Of a DNA stretch of 14,183 nucleotides, positions 1 through 6,737 are shown piece by piece. Origin of the DNA: an uncultured archaeon. Lineage in GTDB: Archaea; Thermoproteota; Nitrososphaeria; Nitrososphaerales; Nitrosopumilaceae. The position numbers and the translations under genes were made by a program. The stretch spans positions 1-14,183 of the forward strand of contig CALBNQ010000196.1 of the NCBI GenBank assembly GCA_937896495.1, written 5' to 3'. Position 1 is the first letter of the stretch, and every line of letters begins with the position of its first letter. Below the pieces are notes generated by a model. The model was not told the DNA's origin, did no database searches, and saw only the letters and a list, made by a program, of their open reading frames with translations.

Positions 1-104
1 GCTGGTTTTGTTTCTAACTGAGTAGAAAGTTTGTTTAATTTTGCTTCTAATTCGGCAATCTTACTTTCAAGATCTTTTTTTGTTTGCTTTTTAGCAGCTG
101 CCAT
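1..104 (-). CDS. N-terminal part of a Lys/Ala-rich coiled-coil protein, cut by the window edge
   Basis: Reading leftward from the ATG at 104, 34 codons stay open to the window edge. The protein begins MAAAKKQTKKDLESKIAELE and continues as Lys/Glu/Leu-rich sequence with leucines or isoleucines at heptad-like spacing (L12, I16, L19, L23, L26, L30), so it probably forms a coiled coil. There is no signal peptide or membrane segment in the visible part. The ATG is supported by a TATA-like box about 26 bp upstream on the minus strand (127-134). The gene is divergent from the Cys/His-rich gene at 200. The function is not recognisable from so short a fragment, and the C-terminal part lies outside the window. 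Confidence 0.6.
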   Translation of the reverse strand, partial: MAAAKKQTKKDLESKIAELEAKLNKLSTQLETKP

Positions 105-126
105 AAACAAAATGCATAATCCGGGG

Positions 127-134
127 TTTATGTA
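127..134 (-). promoter_or_regulatory. TATA box of the leftward coiled-coil gene
   Basis: On the minus strand this reads TACATAAA, centred about 26.5 bp before the ATG at 104. That spacing would place transcription start at or next to the start codon, giving a leaderless mRNA. It is a sequence-only call. Confidence 0.4.
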
Positions 135-148
135 CATTTGGTTTAGTT

Positions 149-165
149 ATCAGACTTGGTCTGAT
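149..165. repeat. Perfect 7-bp inverted repeat with 3-bp spacer (candidate operator)
   Basis: ATCAGAC-TTG-GTCTGAT forms a perfect dyad that ends 6 bp before the TATA box at 171-178. This is where the BRE element and dimeric repressor or activator sites usually lie in archaeal promoters. It is too short to be a likely terminator hairpin, and no rightward gene ends before it. A role as operator for the gene at 200 is inference. Confidence 0.45.
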
Positions 166-170
166 CAAGT

Positions 171-178
171 TTTATAAG
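171..178 (+). promoter_or_regulatory. TATA box of the Cys/His-rich protein gene
   Basis: TTTATAAG is a near-ideal archaeal TATA box. It is centred 25.5 bp before the ATG at 200, which predicts a leaderless transcript starting at the ATG. It follows directly after the inverted repeat at 149-165. Confidence 0.6.
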
Positions 179-199
179 CAGAAATACCTTACTGAAGTC

Positions 200-574
200 A
201 TGGATGACTTTGAAAAAGAATTTCCAGATTTTGATTGGAAAAATACACCTGCATACAAACATCCAGGAGGTAAAGATTGTCCATGCCCTAAACATGAATA
301 CATCAGAGAGCAGATTAATTTTACAAAACAAGTCAATGAGAAAGGAAGTGAGCCATCTAAAGTTACACTCAAGTTCTGTCCTGATCACTACAGAGTTTAT
401 ACAAAAGAAGTAATTCCAGCAATGCCGTTAAAATATAGAATTCTTACAAAGATAGCATTGAAACTTGGCGCAATCAAAGTTGAGCAGTTAAAATACATGG
501 AATCAGAATTATGTTTCTACTGTAAATTTGGTTCAGGCGGTCATGATAAAAAAACAGAATTGCCACCAATGTAG
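200..574 (+). CDS. Cys/His-rich protein of unknown function (124 aa), probable metal-binding
   Basis: I do not recognise the family. The protein is soluble with no signal peptide or membrane segment. It has an acidic N-terminus (MDDFEKEFPDFDW) and then clustered potential metal ligands: H21, C27, C29 and H32 (CPCPKH), C60 and H63 (CPDH), C105 and C108 (CFYC), and H115. This resembles a zinc-ribbon or treble-clef arrangement built from two or three separated half-sites, and it could hold one or two zinc ions. The middle (residues 64-100) is Lys-rich and free of Cys, and may be helical. The ATG is fixed by the TATA box 25.5 bp upstream and the absence of a leader. It stands alone as a transcription unit, divergent from the coiled-coil gene and 70 bp before the UbiD gene. 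A DNA/RNA-binding or protein-interaction role is a guess. Confidence 0.75.
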   Translation: MDDFEKEFPDFDWKNTPAYKHPGGKDCPCPKHEYIREQINFTKQVNEKGSEPSKVTLKFCPDHYRVYTKEVIPAMPLKYRILTKIALKLGAIKVEQLKYMESELCFYCKFGSGGHDKKTELPPM

Positions 575-589
575 ATATTGATAGTCCAT

Positions 590-600
590 AATTCTATTTT
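590..600 (+). terminator. Candidate T-rich terminator after the Cys/His-rich gene
   Basis: AATTCTATTTT begins 16 nt after the stop codon at 572-574 and before the next promoter. Archaeal RNA polymerase terminates at T-rich stretches on the coding strand without needing a hairpin. The same 11 bases follow the aroD stop (5868-5878). The tract is short, so efficiency would be modest. Confidence 0.3.
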
Positions 601-615
601 ACAAATCCAGTTAAG

Positions 616-624
616 CTTATACTT
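616..624 (+). promoter_or_regulatory. TATA box of the UbiD-family gene
   Basis: CTTATACTT is centred 25 bp before the ATG at 645, the spacing expected for a leaderless archaeal mRNA. No Shine-Dalgarno sequence lies before this ATG, which agrees with leaderless translation. Confidence 0.45.
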
Positions 625-644
625 GAACCATCATTAAAAAAATT

Positions 645-2087
645 ATGCCAATTGAAGATATTCAAGAATTCATCATAGAACTTGAAAAGAAAGGAGAATT
701 GAAAAGAGTCAAGACAGAAGTGGATTCAGATTTAGAAATTGCAGAAATTATGAGAAGAGAGATGTACTCCAACGGACCGGCAATTCTTTTTGAAAACGTG
801 AAAGGGTTTGACATGCCAGTTTTAGGAAATGCATTTGGTTCCATGAAGAGGTTGGAAATAGGATTAGAGATGGATGACTTTACAGAAATTGGGAAACGGA
901 TTACAGATATGACCAAAATGGATGTACCATCAGGATTACTAAATAAAATTAAAAAATTACCAGAACTATCAAAGATGACTGCATCATTTCCTAAAAGAGA
1001 AATTAAAGGTCCAGTTACTGAAATTACATCAAGTAACGCATCTTTTGATGATTTACCAATTTTAAAATCATGGCCAAATGATGCAGGTCGATTCATAACA
1101 TTGGGTTTGGTAGCTACAAAACATCCTGAAACTGGAGTTAGGAATTTAGGAGTTTATAGAATTCAAATAATTGATAAAACTCATGCATTAATGCATTGGC
1201 AGAAACATAAACGCGGAGCTCACCATGGTGAATTATCCAAAGAAAAAGGTGAGAAAATTCCAACTGCAATAATTATCGGCGGAGAACCATCAACAATATT
1301 TTCATCAATTGCACCAGTACCTGAAGGATTAGACAAATATCTTTTTTCAGGAATTACAAGAAAAGAAGGAATCAAAATGGTGGATTGTAAAACAATTGAT
1401 TTACAAGTTCCAGCAAATGCAGAAATTGTTTTAGAAGGATATGTAGATCCTTCAGACATAAGAGATGAAGGACCATTTGGAGATCATACAGGTTACTATA
1501 CTCCCGTTGAACCATATCCAACTTTTACACTTACTGGAATAATGAGAAGAAAAAATCCAGTTTATGTTACAACAGTTGTAGGGAAACCAATTCTAGAGGA
1601 TGCATATATTGGAAAAGTGATTGAGCGTTCATTTTTACCACTAATTCAGATGTTCCATCCAGAAGTAGTTGACTTTAGTATGCCAGCTGCAGGTTGGTTT
1701 CAAGGATTTGCAATCATATCAATCAAAAAAAGATATCCAGGTCAAGCAAAAAAAGTCATGATGGGTTTGTGGGGAATGGGGCAACTCTCACTTACAAAGA
1801 TGTTTGTGGTAGTTGATGAAGACATTAACGTTCATGACATCAATGATGTAATTTGGGCAATTACCACCAGAGCAGATGCAGCAAGAGACACCACAATTAT
1901 CAACAATACACCTACGGATACTTTAGATCCAGCATCACCATTAGTTAATCTAGGATCCAAAATGGGTATTGATGCCACACAAAAAACAAGAGAAGAAGGA
2001 TACGAAAGAGAAATTCAACAACAAGTCAAAGTCGATGAAAAAACAAAAGAATTAGTAGATTCCAAATGGTCCCAATACGGATTATGA
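645..2087 (+). CDS. ubiD: UbiD-family prenylated-FMN-dependent decarboxylase
   Basis: At 480 aa this is the usual length for UbiD. The family removes CO2 from aromatic or alpha,beta-unsaturated acids, using prenylated FMN made by a UbiX partner plus a divalent metal. Visible family features are an N-terminal MPIEDIQEFI..LEKKGELKRV segment, the metal ligand N167 in RNLGVYR, R172 of the same motif, metal ligand E214 in IGGEPS, and the catalytic stretch EGPFGDHTGYY (E275 and D280, the latter in the proton-donor position). It ends with the typical GSKMGIDAT motif (437-445). The gene has its own TATA box, and its stop overlaps the 3' end of mqnC by 6 nt on the other strand. The substrate is not settled. 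One option is the decarboxylation step of futalosine-route menaquinone synthesis (MqnL type), favoured by the neighbour. The other is trans-anhydromevalonate 5-phosphate decarboxylase of the archaeal mevalonate pathway. Confidence 0.92.
   Translation: MPIEDIQEFIIELEKKGELKRVKTEVDSDLEIAEIMRREMYSNGPAILFENVKGFDMPVLGNAFGSMKRLEIGLEMDDFTEIGKRITDMTKMDVPSGLLNKIKKLPELSKMTASFPKREIKGPVTEITSSNASFDDLPILKSWPNDAGRFITLGLVATKHPETGVRNLGVYRIQIIDKTHALMHWQKHKRGAHHGELSKEKGEKIPTAIIIGGEPSTIFSSIAPVPEGLDKYLFSGITRKEGIKMVDCKTIDLQVPANAEIVLEGYVDPSDIRDEGPFGDHTGYYTPVEPYPTFTLTGIMRRKNPVYVTTVVGKPILEDAYIGKVIERSFLPLIQMFHPEVVDFSMPAAGWFQGFAIISIKKRYPGQAKKVMMGLWGMGQLSLTKMFVVVDEDINVHDINDVIWAITTRADAARDTTIINNTPTDTLDPASPLVNLGSKMGIDATQKTREEGYEREIQQQVKVDEKTKELVDSKWSQYGL
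2034..2050 (-). terminator. Candidate T-rich terminator for mqnC inside the ubiD 3' end
   Basis: On the minus strand this stretch reads TCTTTTGTTTTTTCATC. It starts about 32 nt past the mqnC stop codon. On the plus strand it encodes the D-E-K-T-K-E part of the Lys-rich UbiD tail. Archaeal termination on T-rich coding strands is known; its use here is inferred. Confidence 0.3.
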
Positions 2088-3200
2088 TAAAGTAATAGGG
2101 TTATAGAAATTATCTCTCTCTTCTACAGAGTAACCAATTTGATGGATAGCATCAATAATTTTTTGATCAGTTAATTCAGTAGAACGAGCACCAGTACAAG
2201 ATACCACTTCTTCACCAATCAAAGTACCACCAAAATCATCAGCACCATATTGTAATGCAAGTTGAGCCATCCCAATACCATTTGTTAACCATGAAGATTG
2301 AATATGTGGAATAAGTCCATCAAATACAAGTCGAGAGATTGCAATCATTTTCAAGAGTTGGATTCCACCCGTACCGATATCAACAATTCCTTCTTCTTGC
2401 ATCAAGGTATTATTTGGCTCAAAATTCCAGGGAATAAATGCCATGAATCCATTTGTTTTTTCTTGAAGTTTTACCAGTTTGTAAAAATGATCAACAATGT
2501 CACGATTATTTTCTACATGACCATACATCATAGTTGCAGAAGAAGGAAGTCCAAGAGAATGTGCTTCATCCATAATTCTAATCCAATCATCACTAGAAAT
2601 TTTCTTTGGAGAAATTACATCTTTAACTGAATCAACTAAAATCTCAGCTCCAGCTCCGGGCATAGACTGTAAACCTGCATCTTTTAATCTGGATAAAATT
2701 TCTTTGGTAGATGATTTTTCAACTCTTGCAATCATATCAATTTCAGAAGTAGACAATCCATGAACACCAATTTCAGGAAATTTTTGACGAATCATTTTAA
2801 ATGCATCTTCATAATATTCTATTTTCAAATTTGGATTATGTCCACCTTGAATCAAAACTTGTCGAATATTGAACATTTCAGATGAGGTCTTGATTCGAGA
2901 TTCTATTTGATCAAGGGATAAAGTGTAAGCTTCTTCAGAACCAGGAGATCTATAAAATGCACAAAATTTACAATCAGTGATACAGACATTGGTATAATTC
3001 AAAATAATATTATTTACAAAAGATGCTTTTTTTCCAAATTGTTTTCGGGTCAGATAACCAGAAACAAGACCCATCAAATGAACATCATCAGATTCTAAAA
3101 GACGCATACAATCTTCAGGGCCAGGTCTTTGACCGTTTAGAGAATGTTCCAAAATATCTTTAATATCACTTTTTTGTAGTTGTTCAGTTGTCTGACTCAA
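2082..3200 (-). CDS. mqnC: Cyclic dehypoxanthine futalosine synthase (MqnC-type radical SAM enzyme)
   Basis: MqnC is a radical SAM enzyme that cyclises dehypoxanthine futalosine in the futalosine route from chorismate to menaquinone. The 372-aa protein carries the radical SAM cluster motif C73-x3-C77-x2-C80 in the MqnC-like context NYTNVCITDCKFCAFYR. It also has a glycine-rich SAM-binding stretch (QGGHNP), the MqnC-like FIPWNFEPNNT segment, and a C-terminal GADDFGGTLIGEE motif shared with MqnE/CofH relatives. The start is a TTG: an in-frame TGA lies six codons upstream, no ATG or GTG follows before the conserved DILEHSLNGQRP region, and a Shine-Dalgarno-like AAAGGATGA lies a few bases before it. 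It converges with ubiD and diverges from the aro cluster. CofH of F420 synthesis is the nearest alternative, but the AFYR context and length favour MqnC. Confidence 0.88.
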   Translation of the reverse strand: MSQTTEQLQKSDIKDILEHSLNGQRPGPEDCMRLLESDDVHLMGLVSGYLTRKQFGKKASFVNNIILNYTNVCITDCKFCAFYRSPGSEEAYTLSLDQIESRIKTSSEMFNIRQVLIQGGHNPNLKIEYYEDAFKMIRQKFPEIGVHGLSTSEIDMIARVEKSSTKEILSRLKDAGLQSMPGAGAEILVDSVKDVISPKKISSDDWIRIMDEAHSLGLPSSATMMYGHVENNRDIVDHFYKLVKLQEKTNGFMAFIPWNFEPNNTLMQEEGIVDIGTGGIQLLKMIAISRLVFDGLIPHIQSSWLTNGIGMAQLALQYGADDFGGTLIGEEVVSCTGARSTELTDQKIIDAIHQIGYSVEERDNFYNPITLS

Positions 3201-3223
3201 TTGTTTTTCATCCTTTCAGATTT

Positions 3224-3232
3224 CTATTTAAT
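3224..3232 (-). promoter_or_regulatory. Possible TATA box of mqnC
   Basis: On the minus strand this reads ATTAAATAG, about 28 bp before the TTG start at 3200. That implies an almost leaderless mRNA, in which case the Shine-Dalgarno-like bases at 3208-3216 would not be transcribed. A second weaker candidate (minus-strand TTGTATG near 3249) would give a leader of about 20 nt that includes the Shine-Dalgarno. The sequence alone does not decide between them. Confidence 0.35.
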
Positions 3233-3320
3233 CCTTGACTGAAAACATACAAAAGTCAAATTGAATGAAATTAGGAATTTATGCTTGATTTACAAATAAC
3301 TGAAGTTAAAGGGTTCACGT

Positions 3321-3330
3321 TATTTTTAAG
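3321..3330 (+). promoter_or_regulatory. TATA box at the head of the aromatic amino acid cluster
   Basis: TATTTTTAAG lies about 28 bp before the ATG at 3355. It is the only good TATA-like element in the 154-bp divergent gap between mqnC and the first aro gene (3201-3354). That gap otherwise holds no ORF or RNA gene that I can see. Confidence 0.45.
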
Positions 3331-3354
3331 TAGGGCACAAAAAGGAATCAAATT

Positions 3355-4137
3355 ATGGTATCAGGAAATCAGATTAGATTAAACAGAATTCTCAGAAAAG
3401 GAAAAATGCTTTGTATTCCAATGGATCATGGAATTTCAAATGGACCAATTGAAGGACTTGAAAACCCTGCAGATACAATTTACAAATGTGAAGGTCATGG
3501 TCTTACAAGCGTCATAATTAACAAAGGAATTATCAAAACATTACCAAAGCCAACAAAAATTGGAATTTTAGTTCATTTTTCTAGTAGTACAAGTCTTTCA
3601 TTATCTCCAAATCGTAAAATGTTAACAGGTACTGTAAAAGAAGCTGTTGCATTAGGTGCAGACGGAGTATCATTACACATCAACATTGGTGGAAAAGAAG
3701 AACCAGAAATGTTAGAACAACTTGGAATGACTGCAGATCAATGTCACAAATGGGGAATGCCACTTTTGGCAATGATGTATCCAAGAGGAGAGAATGTCAA
3801 AAATCCACATGATCCAGAAATTGTTGCTCATGTTGCAAGAATTGGAGCCGAATGTGGGGCAGATATTGTTAAAACATTATACACAGGAGATATAGATTCA
3901 TTTGCAAAAATAGTAAAGAGTACACCAGTTCCAATTGTGATTGCAGGCGGACCTAAAGCAAAAACAGATTTAGATATTCTTCAAATGACTGAGGATGCCA
4001 TAACTGCAGGAGCAAAAGGTGTCACATATGGAAGAAACATCTTTGCTCACAAAACACCAGAAAAAATGGTAGAAGCATTGTCTGAAATTATTTTCAGAAA
4101 AGGAACAGCAAAGGAAGCAATGAAAAGAATTGAGTAA
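3355..4137 (+). CDS. aroA': 2-amino-3,7-dideoxy-D-threo-hept-6-ulosonate synthase (ADH synthase)
   Basis: This is the first committed enzyme of the archaeal shikimate route. It is a class I (Schiff-base) aldolase that transfers a 6-deoxy-5-ketofructose 1-phosphate unit to aspartate semialdehyde, replacing DAHP synthase. The 260-aa protein is a TIM barrel like Methanocaldococcus MJ0400. D24 in MDHG, Y142 in MMYPRG and the Schiff-base lysine K173 in VKTLYTG match that enzyme's D33, Y153 and K184 in order and near-constant offset. The phosphate-binding IAGGPK (197-202) and GVTYGRNIF (222-230) segments are intact. The start is supported by the upstream TATA box. Its last 8 nt overlap the TTG start of the next gene, which performs the next step. 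Class I fructose-bisphosphate aldolase is the related family, but context and length favour ADH synthase. Confidence 0.93.
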   Translation: MVSGNQIRLNRILRKGKMLCIPMDHGISNGPIEGLENPADTIYKCEGHGLTSVIINKGIIKTLPKPTKIGILVHFSSSTSLSLSPNRKMLTGTVKEAVALGADGVSLHINIGGKEEPEMLEQLGMTADQCHKWGMPLLAMMYPRGENVKNPHDPEIVAHVARIGAECGADIVKTLYTGDIDSFAKIVKSTPVPIVIAGGPKAKTDLDILQMTEDAITAGAKGVTYGRNIFAHKTPEKMVEALSEIIFRKGTAKEAMKRIE

Positions 4138-5191
4138 AAATAGAGAGTTAATCATTTCACCTAAAGGTTCACAGGCACAATTAGCAAAATTTCTTCCACA
4201 GTTAGAAGAAGAGGGTGTAAAGATGATATATCTAGATCCAAAAAAATTAGATAAGAAAAAAACAAAATTACAAACAGTATTTCCATCAAACTCTGCAAAT
4301 TATGTAGTACTTGAAAAAGAAACAAGTACAAAACCAAAAGGGAAAAAAATTGGAAAAAAATTTGAAGTGTTATCAAATTCAGATATAGATAATGTACTAA
4401 ATATTGCAAAGAAGGGACTTGATTTTGTAGTTGTAGAAGTCAAAGATTGGAAGATCATTCCATTGGAAAATATAATTGCCAAACTTCACAAGATACATAC
4501 AAAAATTTTTGCAATTGCTCGAACACCTGAAGAAGTTAGAAAAATGTTTTCAATTTTAGAAGTAGGGGTAGATGGAGTAATTTTCAATACATCATCAATT
4601 AATGAAGTAAGAGAGGCAATGGTGTACCTTGGAACCAGAAGTTTTGATATGAAACCTGCAAAAATAATTGAAATTAAAGAAGTTGGAGATGGAGAACGTG
4701 TTTGTGTAGATACTGCATCCATTCTTCATAAAGGAGAAGGAATGTTAATTGGAAGTAGATCAAACTTTTTGTTTTTAGTTCATAATGAATCAGTAGGATC
4801 ATCATTTACATCACCTAGACCATTTAGAGTAAATGCAGGTGCAGTTCATTGTTACACACTTTCACCTGATGGAACAACTAACTATCTCTCAGAAGTAGAA
4901 ACAGGCTCAGAAGTTTTGATTTTGAATTCTAAAGGAAAGGCAAGAAGAGCAACAGTTGGAAGATCAAAGATTGAAAGAAGACCAATGTTAATGATTAAAG
5001 CTAAAACAGGAAATGAAGTTGGCGGTATTATTGCACAAGATGCAGAAACAATTAGATTTGTAAAATCTAACGGACAATTAGTTTCTGTAACTCATCTAAA
5101 AAAAGGCGATACAGTAATGGTTCATGCAAAACCTGCCACTGGAAGACACTTTGGAATGGAAGTATCAGATGAATACATATTAGAAAAATAA
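4130..5191 (+). CDS. aroB': 3-dehydroquinate synthase, archaeal type II
   Basis: This enzyme oxidatively deaminates and cyclises the ADH synthase product, with NAD+, to give 3-dehydroquinate. It is unrelated to bacterial AroB. The 353-aa protein shows the family's conserved C-terminal half: EVGDGERVCVDTAS (184-197), GEGMLIGSRSNFLFLVHNES (202-221), RPFRVNAGAVHCY (230-242) and GRSKIERRPM (277-286). The N-terminal half is more variable and Lys-rich (residues 38-80). It starts at TTG: an in-frame TGA sits at 4121-4123, and the next in-frame ATG would remove the first strand. The start overlaps the preceding stop by 8 nt, so translation is probably coupled, and aroD follows after a single base. 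Confidence 0.93.
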   Translation: MSKNRELIISPKGSQAQLAKFLPQLEEEGVKMIYLDPKKLDKKKTKLQTVFPSNSANYVVLEKETSTKPKGKKIGKKFEVLSNSDIDNVLNIAKKGLDFVVVEVKDWKIIPLENIIAKLHKIHTKIFAIARTPEEVRKMFSILEVGVDGVIFNTSSINEVREAMVYLGTRSFDMKPAKIIEIKEVGDGERVCVDTASILHKGEGMLIGSRSNFLFLVHNESVGSSFTSPRPFRVNAGAVHCYTLSPDGTTNYLSEVETGSEVLILNSKGKARRATVGRSKIERRPMLMIKAKTGNEVGGIIAQDAETIRFVKSNGQLVSVTHLKKGDTVMVHAKPATGRHFGMEVSDEYILEK

Positions 5192-5192
5192 A

Positions 5193-5864
5193 ATGAAATA
5201 CAAAACTTGTGTATCAATTGCAGAAAAAACACCGCAGAAAATTAAACAGACATTAAAAATTGCATTAAAGAAATCAGATTATGTAGAAGTAAGATTTGAT
5301 TTTTTAAAAATTGAACAAATACCAGAAGCATTAGAAATAATCAAAAATGATCTAAACAAAGTAGTATGTACATTAAGACCAAAAACAGAAGGGGGCAAAT
5401 TTCCAGGAAAAGAAAATGAACGAATTGCAATAATAAAATTAATTGCAGAATATTCACCGTTTTTGTTAGATATAGAATTTAACACATTAAACAAAAATCA
5501 GGAATTAAAGAAATATCTAAAATCGACTAAAACAAAATTGCTAGTATCATGGCATGACTTTAAAAAAACACCTACAGGTGCAGAGTTAAAAAAGAAATTA
5601 AATCAAATGAGTAAAATGTCATCAAATGTAAAAATCGTAAGTAATGCAAAATCAACTGAAGATTCCACAAGGATGTTAGAACTATACAACAAAAAAGGGA
5701 AAATCAATTTGATATCATTTGCAATGGGAGATTTTGGAAGAATTTCAAGAATTTTATGCCTGTATTTGGGCAGTCCGTACACATACGTGTCGCTTGGAAA
5801 AACAGTAGCCCCAGGTCAATTCAGTGTAGATGAAATGAATAAAATAATTAATTTAAAAAAATAA
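5193..5864 (+). CDS. aroD: 3-dehydroquinate dehydratase, type I
   Basis: AroD converts 3-dehydroquinate to 3-dehydroshikimate through a Schiff base. The 223-aa protein has the type I features in order: EVRFDFL (32-38), CTLRPKTEGG (59-68), catalytic H121 in VSWHDF, Schiff-base K147 in NVKIVSNAKS, and the substrate-closing tail with FGRISR (181-186) and APGQFS (206-211). Its length is typical. It begins 1 nt after the aroB' stop with no Shine-Dalgarno, so reinitiation is likely. A T-rich element and then a TATA box for aroE follow its stop, suggesting it closes the first transcription unit of the cluster. Confidence 0.93.
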   Translation: MKYKTCVSIAEKTPQKIKQTLKIALKKSDYVEVRFDFLKIEQIPEALEIIKNDLNKVVCTLRPKTEGGKFPGKENERIAIIKLIAEYSPFLLDIEFNTLNKNQELKKYLKSTKTKLLVSWHDFKKTPTGAELKKKLNQMSKMSSNVKIVSNAKSTEDSTRMLELYNKKGKINLISFAMGDFGRISRILCLYLGSPYTYVSLGKTVAPGQFSVDEMNKIINLKK

Positions 5865-5867
5865 ACA

Positions 5868-5878
5868 AATTCTATTTT
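5868..5878 (+). terminator. Candidate T-rich terminator after aroD
   Basis: AATTCTATTTT begins 4 nt after the aroD stop and just before the aroE TATA box. It is identical to the 11 bases at 590-600 after the Cys/His-rich gene. It is probably weak, so some read-through into aroE is likely. Confidence 0.3.
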
Positions 5879-5883
5879 GAGAG

Positions 5884-5890
5884 TTTAAAT
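5884..5890 (+). promoter_or_regulatory. Internal TATA box before aroE
   Basis: TTTAAAT is centred 29 bp before the aroE ATG at 5916, in the 51-bp gap after aroD. It would let the aroE-aroK-aroA block be transcribed separately. Confidence 0.45.
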
Positions 5891-5915
5891 CAATCAAAAA
5901 TATCTAAAAATTATA

Positions 5916-6737
5916 ATGGGTGAAACATTTGCAGTTATTGGAGATCCAATTGATCATTCATTATCCCCACATATTCATAGTGCAGCATTTAGAGAATTGA
6001 GTTTAGATTGTTCTTACATAGGGTATAGAATTCCTAAAGGAGAATTAGAAGAAGGTATTGAGGGATTAAAAAAAATAAAAATAAACGGATTTAACATTAC
6101 TATTCCACACAAAATTGAAATGATGAAATATGTGGATAAGATAGATGAATCTTGTAGTTTGATTGGGGCAGTAAACACAGTAGTAAATGAAGAGGGTGTT
6201 TTCAAAGGATACAATACAGACATGGATGGTTTTTTAGAACCATTCAAGAAAAAAAATCTGAAAATAAAAAATTGTACCATCCTATTATTAGGTGCAGGAG
6301 GGGCAGCTAGAGCAATAGTTGCAGGAGTTGCAAAAGAAGAAGCAAAAAGCATTACAATTGCAAACAGAACATTAGGAAAAGCAATAGAATTATCAGAATT
6401 TGCAAAAAAAATCAAATTAAATTCAAATGCAATTCAAATTGACAATATCAAAGATTCAGCAAAAAATTATGATATTATTATCAATGCAACATCAATTGGA
6501 TTAAAAAATGAACCAAGTCCAATAACCTTTGATGGAATAAAGGATACCACAATAGTTTACGATATTGTGTACAAGCCAATGAATACAGATTTTCTTAAAA
6601 AAGCAAAAGAGAATAATGCAATCATAATTTATGGGTACGAGATGCTTTTAGGGCAAGCAACAAGGGCATTTGAGATTTGGCACAATATGGAAGCACCTTA
6701 TAATGCCATGAAAAAAGCATTGTTAGGAGGATTTTGA
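5916..6737 (+). CDS. aroE: Shikimate dehydrogenase
   Basis: AroE reduces 3-dehydroshikimate to shikimate, usually with NADPH. The 273-aa protein has the shikimate site residues S15 and S17 (HSLSP), the catalytic lysine K66 (NITIPHK), N87 (GAVNTV) and the catalytic aspartate D102 (GYNTDMDGF). A Rossmann loop GAGGAAR (126-132) and the ANRT motif (149-152), typical of NADP-using AroE, follow. The C-terminal GYEMLLGQATRAFEIW helix contributes the substrate glutamine. The ATG has its own TATA box. The stop codon shares one base with the ATG of the shikimate kinase gene. Confidence 0.95.
   Translation: MGETFAVIGDPIDHSLSPHIHSAAFRELSLDCSYIGYRIPKGELEEGIEGLKKIKINGFNITIPHKIEMMKYVDKIDESCSLIGAVNTVVNEEGVFKGYNTDMDGFLEPFKKKNLKIKNCTILLLGAGGAARAIVAGVAKEEAKSITIANRTLGKAIELSEFAKKIKLNSNAIQIDNIKDSAKNYDIIINATSIGLKNEPSPITFDGIKDTTIVYDIVYKPMNTDFLKKAKENNAIIIYGYEMLLGQATRAFEIWHNMEAPYNAMKKALLGGF
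6725..6730 (+). promoter_or_regulatory. Shine-Dalgarno site that decides the shikimate kinase start
   Basis: AGGAGG inside the last codons of aroE lies 6 nt before the ATG at 6737. This spacing favours that ATG over the TTG one codon earlier (6734). It is the strongest Shine-Dalgarno sequence in the window, as expected for a gene inside an operon. Confidence 0.65.

Noticed and set aside
6734..6736. TTG at 6734 as the shikimate kinase start
   Set aside because: The ATG one codon later has an AGGAGG at 6-nt spacing and the usual stop-start overlap with aroE.
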